Part shown: positions 9,127 through 17,289 of the stretch, piece after piece
Layout of the letters: every line of letters begins with the position of its first letter
Position numbering within the stretch: position 1 is the stretch's first letter
Assembly (NCBI GenBank): GCA_020633975.1
Contig: JACKCR010000006.1
Span: 124,001-188,000, forward strand
DNA length: 64,000 nucleotides
From: Candidatus Eiseniibacteriota bacterium
Lineage (GTDB): Bacteria; Eisenbacteria; RBG-16-71-46; CAIMUX01
Reading direction: 5' to 3'
Made by a program: the position numbers and the translations under genes
Notes under the pieces: generated by a model
Databases searched by the model: none
What the model was told of the DNA's origin: nothing
Seen by the model: the letters and a program-made list of their open reading frames with translations, nothing else

Positions 9127-9383
9127 GTCTCCATCTCCCTCACCTTGATGACCGTGAGGGAGGATACCAGCATGAGCGTCAGGACGTTGGTAGCAATGAT
9201 CGGCCACGACCGGAGGACGAAGCCGTAGGCGGCCCAGAGGAGCACGCCGGCGGAAAACGTCGCGAGCCAGGCGATCGAGAGGTCCCCGGCGGAGCGGGTC
9301 CTCCAGGTCTGGATGACTTGGGGGAGGAACGCGAAAGTGGTGAGCGCTCCCGCGATGGATCCGATCAGGTCGATGGTCTGCAT
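9102..9383 (-). CDS. SemiSWEET-type transporter (PQ-loop family)
   Basis: This is a 93-residue protein with three transmembrane helices and the PQ motif in the first (FAFLPQVIQTWRTRSAGDLS), the hallmark of SemiSWEET half-transporters, which dimerise to move sugars across the inner membrane. ATG 9383 starts the first helix; an in-frame TTG at 9419 would add 12 residues with no helix and is less likely. There is no Shine-Dalgarno sequence. A TTGGGC-17-TACAAT promoter ends seven bases before the ATG, so the mRNA may be leaderless. The 3' end overlaps the cyclophilin start by 25 bp. The substrate cannot be told from sequence. Confidence 0.85.
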   Translation of the reverse strand: MQTIDLIGSIAGALTTFAFLPQVIQTWRTRSAGDLSIAWLATFSAGVLLWAAYGFVLRSWPIIATNVLTLMLVSSLTVIKVREMETWRTGRRR

Positions 9384-9390
9384 GGGTGAG

Positions 9391-9419
9391 ATTGTAGACC
9401 GAACCGATAAGGCGCCCAA
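9391..9419 (-). promoter_or_regulatory. Putative promoter of the SemiSWEET-cyclophilin operon
   Basis: On the minus strand TTGGGC (9419-9414) is separated by 17 bp from TACAAT (9396-9391). The ATG is only seven bases further on, so the transcript would begin at or near the start codon. The -10 is good and the -35 keeps only TTG. Confidence 0.4.
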
Positions 9420-9530
9420 TGAGATTGGCGTGAGTCCTTGCGGACGCTTCCTCTTGTGGGCGGAGAGCGGTACCCTCAGCCGTTTGGAGACGAAACGGAG
9501 CCAGTCGAAGGTATGGAGGCCGACCTACCC

Positions 9531-12449
9531 ATGAACCACTCCTTCTGGAATGAAGGGCAGCCAAGTCGTCCGGAGGGGGCCCAGCGGGCTTCCGTCCACG
9601 GCGACGGGCCGCGGACACTCTCGAAACCGTCTGGTCGCGCCGAGCTCTGGCGATGCGGCGCCGCTAGGACGGCCTTTCTCCTGCTCCTCCTCGTCGCCGC
9701 GGCTTCCTCCGCGTTCGCACGGGCGGAGAGGGCACTGCCCGAACTGCAGGGGCCGTCGCCCGAGGGGATCTACGAAGCGAGGCTGGAGAACGGACTCGGA
9801 ATCCTGATCAAGGAAGTCCAAACCTCTCCGGTCGTCTGCGTATCCGTCTGGTACCGAGCGGGGACGCGCAACGAGTCGAACGGCACGACCGGTCTCGCAC
9901 ATCTGCTCGAGCACATGATGTACAAGGGCACGGCGCAGTACGGAAAGGGCGTCTACGACAACCTTCTCGAAGCGAACGGCGGGGTCAACAACGCAACGAC
10001 CTGGAACGACCGCACGAACTACTACGCGACGATCGCGAAGGAGAAGGTGGACCTCGCGCTCGAACTCGAGGCGGACCGGATGCGGGGCGCCCTCTTCACG
10101 GAGCAGGATCTCGAGGACGAGATGCCGGTCGTCCGGAACGAGATGGAGAAGGGCGAGGACGATCCATACACCGAGCTCGACGAACGGATCGCCAGCGTCG
10201 CGATCCTGGAGCATCCGTACCATTGGCCGACGATCGGGTGGAAATCCGACGTCGAGTCGATCACGGCGGAGCAGATCCACGACTACTACGACCGCTTCTA
10301 CCAGCCGAACAACGCCTACCTCGTTCTCGTGGGGGATCTCCCGCCCGCTGTCTTGCTCGAGAAGGCGGTGCACTACTTCGAGGACATTCCCGCCGGACCG
10401 GAGCCGGATCCGATCGTGACGGTCGAGCCTCCGCAGAAAGGGGAGCGTCGCTTCCTCCTCCGCGAGACCGGTAGCACCCGGCTTCTGGGCATCGCCTACC
10501 GTACGCCCGAGGGAATGCACCCGGACACACGCCCGCTCGAGGTGCTCGGACGCGTGCTCACCGGTGGCAAGGCGAGTCGGCTCCACCGCGCGCTGGTCGA
10601 TACGGGGCAAGCGGTGTGGGTCGCGGCGTATCCAGTGGCGTTCGAGGATCCGTTCCTCTTCTTCGTCTACGCGATGCTCACCGAGGACGCGGATGCGGAC
10701 CAGGTGGAGTCGACCATCTACGCAGAGATCGAGCGGGTGATCGAGACTCCTCCGGACGACGCCGAGCTCGCGCGCGTGAAGAAGCAGGCGAAGGTCGAGA
10801 CGCTCTTCTCGCGGGACGACGTCGAGTCGGTCATGTTCGGGATCGGAGAAGCAGAAGCGCTCGGCACGTACGGACTCTACGACGACTACCTGGGTTCGCT
10901 GGATGCCGTCTCGGCCGAAGATGTGCAGCGTGTCGCGGCCGAGTACTTCGTCGCCGATGCGCGGACCGTAGGTTTTTATCTTCCGCACGACAGCGAAGGT
11001 GGACGCTCGTTCGCACGCCGGGAAGACAGCGCAGACTCGGACACCGAGGCCGCTGGGGAGTCGATGTCCACACCCGAGGGTGGACCGACCCAGATCGCCG
11101 ACGACCGTGCTGCGATGGAGGGCGAGGTTGCACGCGACGCCCAGTCCGCGGTCGCCACAGCCGCGCCGATCGACGGTCCGACCACGTCTCCCGTCGAAAC
11201 GCGAACGGATCGGGCCGTCCTCTCGAACGGGGTCGTCCTCTTGACGCGGGAGAGTCACGACAACCCCACGATCGCCGTTCGCGGACGCTGCCAGGGCGGT
11301 CTCTTGACGGAAGCGATCGGCAAGGAAGGGGTCGCTGGGGTGGTGGCCGAGACCATGCCGCTGGGTGCAGGGGAATGGGACGCGGCGGCCGTGGTGGAAC
11401 GACTCGAGTCCCTGGGCGCGACCTTGGAGTTCGATGTGCGCCCGGATGCGATCGAGTTCGAACTCCGCTGCCTGGCGGAGGACTTCGCGGCTGCGACAGA
11501 CATCCTTGGAGAGGTGCTCCTCCATCCCCGGTTCGACGAGGAGCCGGTGGAACGGGCGAAGCAGCGTCTGGTCGCTCGTCTTCGGGAGCATCAGGAAGAC
11601 ACGTTCCAGGTGGCCTACCACCGCGGGCTGGAAGAGCTCTACGGCGTGGGTTCCCCGTTCGCGCGGTTCGTGGAGGGGAGTGTGTCGTCGCTCGAGTCGC
11701 TGGGACGAGACGACCTGGTCCAGTATCACGAGACGCTGCTCTCCGGCTCTCGCTGGACGATCGCGGCGGTCGGGGATCTGACTGCGGGGGAGGCGAGGAG
11801 CCGGTTCGAGTCCGTGCTCGCTGACCTACCCGTAGGCGCACCACTCGCGGGAGTGGAGCCGACGCTCGAGACGCCCGAGGCCGGCGTCGACATCATCCGG
11901 GTCCCGATGGAGGACCGGTCCCAGGTCGACCTGGTCTTCTTGGGGCCTGGAGTCGCGCCGAGCGCCCCGGGCCGAGCGGCAGCCGACGTAGCGAACGTGG
12001 TCCTCGGTGGGGCCTTTACGTCCCGGCTCAATCGGACCCTCCGGGACGACGAGGGACTCACCTACTGGGCGGGGTCGTACTTCGCCGATCTCGGACGCGG
12101 CAGCCATTGGGTTGCGACGCTCGGGGTCAACCCGGAGAATGTGCAGGCGGCACTCGACGGGACCTTACGGGAGCTACGCGAGTTCGTACGGGGCGGGGTC
12201 GATGACGAGGAGCTGGGCCGGGCCAAGGAGTACGCGGCGGGCTCGTTCCCGATCGGCTTGGCGACGAAGTCCGATGTGGCGGAAGCGCTTCTCGACGCGG
12301 AGGCGGCGGGATACGGAGTCGACTACATCGAGACCCGAGGGAACGTGCTTCGCGCTCAGGACGAGCCCGCCGTGGAAGCGGTGTCGGCGAAGTTCGCGAA
12401 TCCGGATCGTCTCGTCATCGTCATGGCCGGGAGCTTCGGCTCGGAGTAG
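9531..12449 (+). CDS. M16-family zinc peptidase, two-domain (insulinase/pitrilysin type)
   Basis: About 972 residues with two tandem M16 halves. The first half has the inverted zinc motif HLLEH (His124, Glu127, His128). The second half (from about residue 560) keeps the fold but lacks HxxEH, as usual for the inactive partner domain. A hydrophobic signal or anchor (FLLLLLVAAASSAFA) lies near residues 46-62, so the protein is exported to the periplasm. An acidic linker rich in Asp, Glu and Ser joins the halves. ATG 9531 follows a GGAGG 11 bases upstream; ATG 9513 in the same frame is an alternative. Downstream, a 69-bp gap leads to the M28-like gene, so both may be one transcript for envelope proteolysis. 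Confidence 0.9.
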   Translation: MNHSFWNEGQPSRPEGAQRASVHGDGPRTLSKPSGRAELWRCGAARTAFLLLLLVAAASSAFARAERALPELQGPSPEGIYEARLENGLGILIKEVQTSPVVCVSVWYRAGTRNESNGTTGLAHLLEHMMYKGTAQYGKGVYDNLLEANGGVNNATTWNDRTNYYATIAKEKVDLALELEADRMRGALFTEQDLEDEMPVVRNEMEKGEDDPYTELDERIASVAILEHPYHWPTIGWKSDVESITAEQIHDYYDRFYQPNNAYLVLVGDLPPAVLLEKAVHYFEDIPAGPEPDPIVTVEPPQKGERRFLLRETGSTRLLGIAYRTPEGMHPDTRPLEVLGRVLTGGKASRLHRALVDTGQAVWVAAYPVAFEDPFLFFVYAMLTEDADADQVESTIYAEIERVIETPPDDAELARVKKQAKVETLFSRDDVESVMFGIGEAEALGTYGLYDDYLGSLDAVSAEDVQRVAAEYFVADARTVGFYLPHDSEGGRSFARREDSADSDTEAAGESMSTPEGGPTQIADDRAAMEGEVARDAQSAVATAAPIDGPTTSPVETRTDRAVLSNGVVLLTRESHDNPTIAVRGRCQGGLLTEAIGKEGVAGVVAETMPLGAGEWDAAAVVERLESLGATLEFDVRPDAIEFELRCLAEDFAAATDILGEVLLHPRFDEEPVERAKQRLVARLREHQEDTFQVAYHRGLEELYGVGSPFARFVEGSVSSLESLGRDDLVQYHETLLSGSRWTIAAVGDLTAGEARSRFESVLADLPVGAPLAGVEPTLETPEAGVDIIRVPMEDRSQVDLVFLGPGVAPSAPGRAAADVANVVLGGAFTSRLNRTLRDDEGLTYWAGSYFADLGRGSHWVATLGVNPENVQAALDGTLRELREFVRGGVDDEELGRAKEYAAGSFPIGLATKSDVAEALLDAEAAGYGVDYIETRGNVLRAQDEPAVEAVSAKFANPDRLVIVMAGSFGSE

Positions 12450-12518
12450 ACCTTGCGAACGGAATTCGAGCGTGACTAGACCGCGCGCCGGTTCGGCGTC
12501 AGGAGGCAGAGCAGATCG

Positions 12519-14138
12519 ATGGCGCCTAGGGAGAGGATGGGACGGATCATGGAGGACGTCGGCGTGAGCCGAGCAAACCGGTTTCGGTACGCATCGTTGG
12601 GAGCCCTCGTGCTCGGGCTCACCGGCCTTGGAGTGGGCACCGCGCGGGCCGAGTCCCCGAGTCTCGCTGTCGGCGGCTCCCAGATCACCCGCCGTGCGAT
12701 CGAGGAACATGTCCATCAACTCTCGACTCCGGACATGGAAGGACGTGGCAACGGTACCGAGGGGGCGAGGCGGGCCGCGGACTACGTCGCGCAGCGGTTC
12801 CGGGCGTCTGGGCTCGAGCCGGCTGGGACGAGTGAGACGCCGGATGGGACTCTGGCGTCCGGTGGCAAGAAGTCGAAGAGCGGGGGGGCGTACTTCCATC
12901 CCTACGTTGGGTACACCGGTGTGCGCGTCGAGGGTGTGATCGGGCTGCGCGACAACAACCGCGGCTACGCGTTCAACGATGACTACACCCCACTCGGTTT
13001 CTCCGAAGACGGTCAGCACACCGGCGACCTCGTCTTCGTGGGATACGGAGTGTCCGCTCCGGAACTGGGCTATGACGACTACGCCGGGATCGACGTCCGC
13101 GACAAGATCGTCCTCGCATTCCTCGGAGAGCCCGGGATGCGTGATGCGGGAAGCCCGTTCGACGGCACCTCGCCCACGATCCACAGTGACCTCTACCGGA
13201 AAGCGCAAGTGGCGCTCGAGCACGGAGCGAAGGGGCTCATCCTGACGCCTGGCCCGCTCTACGCGAAGGACATCGACCGCGTCTGGAAGATCTCGACCGA
13301 GGTCGCGTTCCGGAACAGCGGCATCATGGTCTGCCAGATGACGAACAACGCGGCGAAGAGTCTGGTCGAACCGGCCGGACTGACTCTCGACGAGCTGCAG
13401 AAGAAGATCGACGAGAGTCATGAGCCGGCCTCCAAGGACCTCGCGAACCGCTGCGAGATGCGGGTCCGTCTCCGCCGGGTCGAGACGCAGATGGCGAACG
13501 TCGTCGGCAAGATTCCCGGGAAGTCCGACCGAGCGGTCGTGTTCGTCGCGAATCTCGACGGATACGGGATGGGGCCGGACAACTCGAATCCGGTCGTCTA
13601 TCCGAGCGCGAACGACAACGCCACGGGCGTGGCAGCGCTGCTCGAGATCGCGCGTGTCGTCGAGCAGATGCCCGAGGCGGAGCGTACGGTCTACTTCGTC
13701 GTGACGTCCGGCCGTCGACTGACGTCTGCCGGCTCCGAGGCTCTCCTCCGGGACAGGGTCATCGATCCCGAGTCGGTCGACTTGTTCATCAACGCGTTCG
13801 CGCTCGGGTCCAAGAACTTCAGCTCGCTCGAGGTCATGGGGACGGCGAGTGGAAGCGGACTCGAAGCTCTCCTCGGGGACGTCAACAAGCAGGTGCGGGC
13901 GCCGGTCAGTCTGCGCACGGACCGCACGGTTTCCTCTGCTGGCGATCACATCCCGTGGTACCGCGCGGGAGTACCTGTGCTGACTCTGTTCGGCGGGGCG
14001 GCCAGGGTGATCGGCACTCCGCTCGATACCGAATCCGAGGTCGACTGGGGCTCGTTCGAGCGACGGGCCCGCTATGCGTACGGCTTGGTCCGTGCGGCGT
14101 CCGAGTGGACCGGTGCGTTCACATCGGCAGAACGGTGA
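12519..14138 (+). CDS. M28-like secreted protein with degraded active site (probable pseudopeptidase)
   Basis: This 539-residue protein has a signal peptide (about residues 20-44), a PA-like insert and an M28 aminopeptidase fold. Aligned with M28 enzymes, the first zinc-ligand His is Asn345 (VANLDGYG) and the bridging Asp is kept (Asp366 in ANDNATG). The catalytic/ligand Glu pair is Arg399-Arg400 (SGRRLTSAGSE), the next Asp is Phe427 (FINAFALG), and the last His is kept (His477 in GDHIPW). Four of six key residues are lost, so hydrolysis is unlikely while fold and length are intact. It may bind peptide or glycan. Several in-frame ATGs exist; ATG 12549 gives a more typical signal peptide, while 12519 follows AGGAGG at 12 bp. 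It lies downstream of the M16 gene. Confidence 0.82.
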   Translation: MAPRERMGRIMEDVGVSRANRFRYASLGALVLGLTGLGVGTARAESPSLAVGGSQITRRAIEEHVHQLSTPDMEGRGNGTEGARRAADYVAQRFRASGLEPAGTSETPDGTLASGGKKSKSGGAYFHPYVGYTGVRVEGVIGLRDNNRGYAFNDDYTPLGFSEDGQHTGDLVFVGYGVSAPELGYDDYAGIDVRDKIVLAFLGEPGMRDAGSPFDGTSPTIHSDLYRKAQVALEHGAKGLILTPGPLYAKDIDRVWKISTEVAFRNSGIMVCQMTNNAAKSLVEPAGLTLDELQKKIDESHEPASKDLANRCEMRVRLRRVETQMANVVGKIPGKSDRAVVFVANLDGYGMGPDNSNPVVYPSANDNATGVAALLEIARVVEQMPEAERTVYFVVTSGRRLTSAGSEALLRDRVIDPESVDLFINAFALGSKNFSSLEVMGTASGSGLEALLGDVNKQVRAPVSLRTDRTVSSAGDHIPWYRAGVPVLTLFGGAARVIGTPLDTESEVDWGSFERRARYAYGLVRAASEWTGAFTSAER

Positions 14139-14188
14139 AGCCAGAGTTGGAGCCGCGGTCGGTCGAGAGCCGGGAAGGATGACCCCCA

Positions 14189-15406
14189 CTGCGTCGCGTC
14201 CTTAGAAACCTGATCGTCTTCGTTCTCGCCTTGGCCAGCCTCGGGGCGATCGCTCTGTGGTTCGTGCTCAGGGTGCCGACACCGCCGCGTCCGTACTTGC
14301 CGTTCCCTCCCGGCAAGCAGTGTGTGCTCTCGATCACGGACGACACCGACTACTTCCAGTTCGCGACGACCAAGCCTGTCTACGATCTCCTCAACCGTTT
14401 CGGTGCGCGCGTGACGAAGACGGTGTGGGTCTTCGACGACCCCAAGAGCACGCCGGAGAAGGAAGGGCTGTCGCTGACGAACCGCACCTACAAAGACTGG
14501 GTGCTGGAGCAGAAACGGTATGGTCACGAGATCACGCTCCACAGCGCGGCCTCGGGCGATGATCCGCGGGACCGGACGCTTGCGGCCTACGATTCACTCG
14601 AAGCGATGTTGGGCGAGCTTCCGCGCCTAGAGATCTTCCACAAGGCGAACAAGGAAGCGTTCTATTGGGGCGCGGAACGACTGCCGTCTGGAGTGCTGCG
14701 TCGTCTCTACGAAGCGCGTATGTCTGGTCGGTTCGAGGGAAACAAGCCGGAGAGCGAGTACTACTGGGTCGATCGTGCGCGGAGCTTGATCCGGTACGTA
14801 CGGACCTACACCTTCAACGACATCGATACGTGGGCGGTCAACCCGTCGATGCCGTACGAGGACCCGTCGACTCCGGAAGCGCCGCTCTGGTTCGCGAGCA
14901 GCAACGGACGCTGGGGACAGGACTTCGTCCGTCTTGCGACTCCCGCCAACCTCGACCGGCTGAAGGAGGCTCACGGCGTTTCCATCATCTACGTTCACCT
15001 CGCGACCGGCTTCGATACGCCGGAAGCGATGTCCGCGATGGCGCGTTGCGCCGGAGACGCCGATGTCGAGTTCGTTCCGGCAGGCGAGCTCCTCGATCGG
15101 TTGCGGTTGATCCAGCGGGTGCGGACGCAGCTCGACCAGGGGGCGGACCGGATCCGGGTTCCCGTGGCGCTCCGGAGCGAGTTTGCGCTGGTCTCAGTGC
15201 AGCCCCAGGAGCTCGGGACCGTGCGTGGAGTCGATGGGAAAACTCTGCCTAGCCGGTTGTCGCTCCAGGACTGGCTCGAACGAGTCGACGTAGAAGTGGA
15301 ATGGACCAACGACTCGATCTTCGCGGAACCAGAGGTCATCTCCCGCTGGGAGAAGTGGCGCCTGGTCGCGAAGTGGCTCTGGACGCAGGTCGCGACTCCG
15401 ACCTAG
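14189..15406 (+). CDS. Membrane-anchored NodB-like (polysaccharide deacetylase-type) protein
   Basis: About 405 residues. A TM segment (about residues 5-26) is followed by a NodB-like start, VLSITDDTDYF (Asp pair near residue 50), and a GHEITLHSA segment (near 113) that fits the H-x3-H metal motif. The middle is less like known families, so function is tentative. The first ATG or GTG would remove the TM helix and TTG 14231 cuts into it. The frame opens just after a TGA at 14180, and the only codon giving a complete anchor is CTG 14189, with GGAAGGA upstream. A CTG start is therefore proposed but unproven. It is 14 bp before the O-antigen ligase gene, suggesting a role in envelope polysaccharide handling. 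Confidence 0.6.
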   Translation: MRRVLRNLIVFVLALASLGAIALWFVLRVPTPPRPYLPFPPGKQCVLSITDDTDYFQFATTKPVYDLLNRFGARVTKTVWVFDDPKSTPEKEGLSLTNRTYKDWVLEQKRYGHEITLHSAASGDDPRDRTLAAYDSLEAMLGELPRLEIFHKANKEAFYWGAERLPSGVLRRLYEARMSGRFEGNKPESEYYWVDRARSLIRYVRTYTFNDIDTWAVNPSMPYEDPSTPEAPLWFASSNGRWGQDFVRLATPANLDRLKEAHGVSIIYVHLATGFDTPEAMSAMARCAGDADVEFVPAGELLDRLRLIQRVRTQLDQGADRIRVPVALRSEFALVSVQPQELGTVRGVDGKTLPSRLSLQDWLERVDVEVEWTNDSIFAEPEVISRWEKWRLVAKWLWTQVATPT

Positions 15407-15419
15407 GAACCGTATCTAC

Positions 15420-17288
15420 TTGAATACGCCATTGGACGACGAGGGCAAGCGGGAACCGAACGGTTCGCCGGAGCCTTCAGGACCTGAAGCGAGCATCGGC
15501 CGAACGGGTGGACCCGAGGCTGCGCCCGTGTCGTCCTCGCCGTTGCCGTTTCCCTCGGCCCCGCCCTCGGCCACGGATCGGAAGGCACGACCGGTGCCCC
15601 CTCCGTTCGGAGTTCCGCTCGATTCGTCCAACGGCGATACGGCCAGTGCTGATCCGACCAACGGTCCGATCGCCGGCCCGAGTGTTTCGGGGACCGCGTC
15701 TCCAATCGCCGGCCCGAGTGTTTCGCGTCGCACGACCCCAAGCGAAGGGGGCGGCCGTTCCAGTGTGGGTCACGCGAACATTCCCAACTTCTTCGCCGAG
15801 GAGGAGGATTCACGGCGCTATCTCCGCCACCTCGAGCCCGACATCTCCTTCCTCGACAGGCTCAAGACTCCGGCGTTCATCATCCTCGCGATCTGCGTGG
15901 CGCTCTTCTTCGTCCTCTTCTCCACCTGGGCGCACTACAACCTCGATCAGGCTCCGCATCGGATGTTCAAGATCCTGGCCGGCGTCATTTTCCTCGTGCT
16001 GCTCTTCGTGCGGCCGGAGCACACGTTGCTCGTCTTGCCCTTCGCGCTTCCCTTCAGCGAACGGCTGCCCGTATCGCCGCTTCCGATGGCGAACTCGAAG
16101 AACATCCTCATGGCGGCACTGCTGCTCGCCTGGATCGGGCATGGGGTGCTGCGGGGAGAGCGGATCATGGAGCGATCCCCGTGGAACCGTCCGCTGCTGC
16201 TCTTCTTCGGCTGGGCCGTCCTCACCACCATCTTTGGAGTGTTCAACATGGGAGACGGAGCCTCGGACATCTATCCGATGCTCCAAAGCCTATGGAACCA
16301 CTTGATGGGGTTCGTCCTCTTCTTCGTGACCTTCAACACGGTACGAACGCGAGAGCAGGTTCAGCGGCTCGCGTACCTCTACTGCGTCGGCGCGGGGTTC
16401 GGTGCCCTCGGTGTCTTGAGCGAGTACCGGGGATACTCCTATGGGAAGCGCGTCGGTGGTGGGATGGGGGATATCAACGGGGCCGGTGCGTACTTCGCGG
16501 GCGCGATCGTGGTGACGTTGGAGGTCCTTGCGGCCAAGGCGAAGCGAGGGTGGCACCGTGTTCTCCTCGTCGGGGCCCTGATCGGTAGTGGTGTCGGACT
16601 CATCCTCCCGGCGTCGCGCGGAGCGATTCTCGCGTGTGGATTCAGCGGAGGTCTCCAAGCGCTTCGCGGGGGACCGGTCCGGATCCTTCTCGTCGCCATC
16701 ACTGCGATCGGAATCTTCTTCGCGATGCCAGATCACGTGAAGCAGCGCTTCACCGAGACACAGGAAGAGGTCGCCTCCGGAGACGTAGAGAAGGGGTCCA
16801 GCGGCCGAACCGAGATCTGGAAGGCGACGGTCGACGTGATCGCGATGAGTCCGCTCATCGGCGTGGGGTGGGGACAGCTACCAACCGCGATGGAGCAGAC
16901 CGCCTATGGAGACGGCCGAGTCGCGCACAACCTCTACCTGGAGATCTGGGCTGAAGCAGGGATCCCTGGGCTCGTCCTCGTCCTCGTCCTGTTCGGGATC
17001 GGAATCCGAGAGGCGCTCGCACTGCGAAGGGAGGAAGGGTTCGCTCGAATCCTCGGCAACGCCTTCTTCTACTACATGCTTGCACTCGTCATCGCGAACG
17101 TCTTCGGGGGGCGGCTCTTCACCTTCTACTCATCGGGTGCACTCTCGATCCTCGCCGCGCTCGTCTTCCGAATGCGAGCGATCATCGAGGAAGAACGGCT
17201 GGCCGCCTGGCAGGCGCGGCGCGCACAGCTCGAGGGCGATGCGCCTCTGCCCCTGCCGCTCCACGGCCCTGGCAGCCTCAGCCGGTGA
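15420..17288 (+). CDS. O-antigen ligase/polymerase-family membrane protein
   Basis: This 622-residue protein has about 10-12 transmembrane helices from residue 150 onwards and the Wzy_C/WaaL region: LPASRGAILA, then GRTEIWKATVDVIAMSPLIG and AHNLYLEIWAEAGIPGL, including the conserved Arg and His. The family joins or polymerises lipid-linked glycan units on the periplasmic side of the inner membrane. The first 130 residues are an unusual Pro/Ser/Gly-rich cytoplasmic tail with an internal duplication. The start is TTG 15420, preceded by AGGAA; no ATG lies upstream of the first helix, so the start is moderately sure. It is 13 bp downstream of the NodB-like gene and convergent with the transketolase gene (1 bp apart). 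Confidence 0.85.
   Translation: MNTPLDDEGKREPNGSPEPSGPEASIGRTGGPEAAPVSSSPLPFPSAPPSATDRKARPVPPPFGVPLDSSNGDTASADPTNGPIAGPSVSGTASPIAGPSVSRRTTPSEGGGRSSVGHANIPNFFAEEEDSRRYLRHLEPDISFLDRLKTPAFIILAICVALFFVLFSTWAHYNLDQAPHRMFKILAGVIFLVLLFVRPEHTLLVLPFALPFSERLPVSPLPMANSKNILMAALLLAWIGHGVLRGERIMERSPWNRPLLLFFGWAVLTTIFGVFNMGDGASDIYPMLQSLWNHLMGFVLFFVTFNTVRTREQVQRLAYLYCVGAGFGALGVLSEYRGYSYGKRVGGGMGDINGAGAYFAGAIVVTLEVLAAKAKRGWHRVLLVGALIGSGVGLILPASRGAILACGFSGGLQALRGGPVRILLVAITAIGIFFAMPDHVKQRFTETQEEVASGDVEKGSSGRTEIWKATVDVIAMSPLIGVGWGQLPTAMEQTAYGDGRVAHNLYLEIWAEAGIPGLVLVLVLFGIGIREALALRREEGFARILGNAFFYYMLALVIANVFGGRLFTFYSSGALSILAALVFRMRAIIEEERLAAWQARRAQLEGDAPLPLPLHGPGSLSR
15670..15722 (+). repeat. Direct repeat within the O-antigen ligase N-terminal tail
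   Basis: A perfect 20-base direct repeat (first copy beginning at about 15670, second at about 15702) encodes two copies of Pro-Ile-Ala-Gly-Pro-Ser-Val-Ser. It lies in the low-complexity N-terminal tail and looks like recent slippage or duplication. Confidence 0.7.
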
Positions 17289-17289
17289 A

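Noticed and set aside
9384-9618. Extended start of the HEAT/cyclophilin gene at 9618
   Set aside because: The extension would run through the SemiSWEET gene and lacks a signal peptide; ATG 9126 fits a secreted protein.
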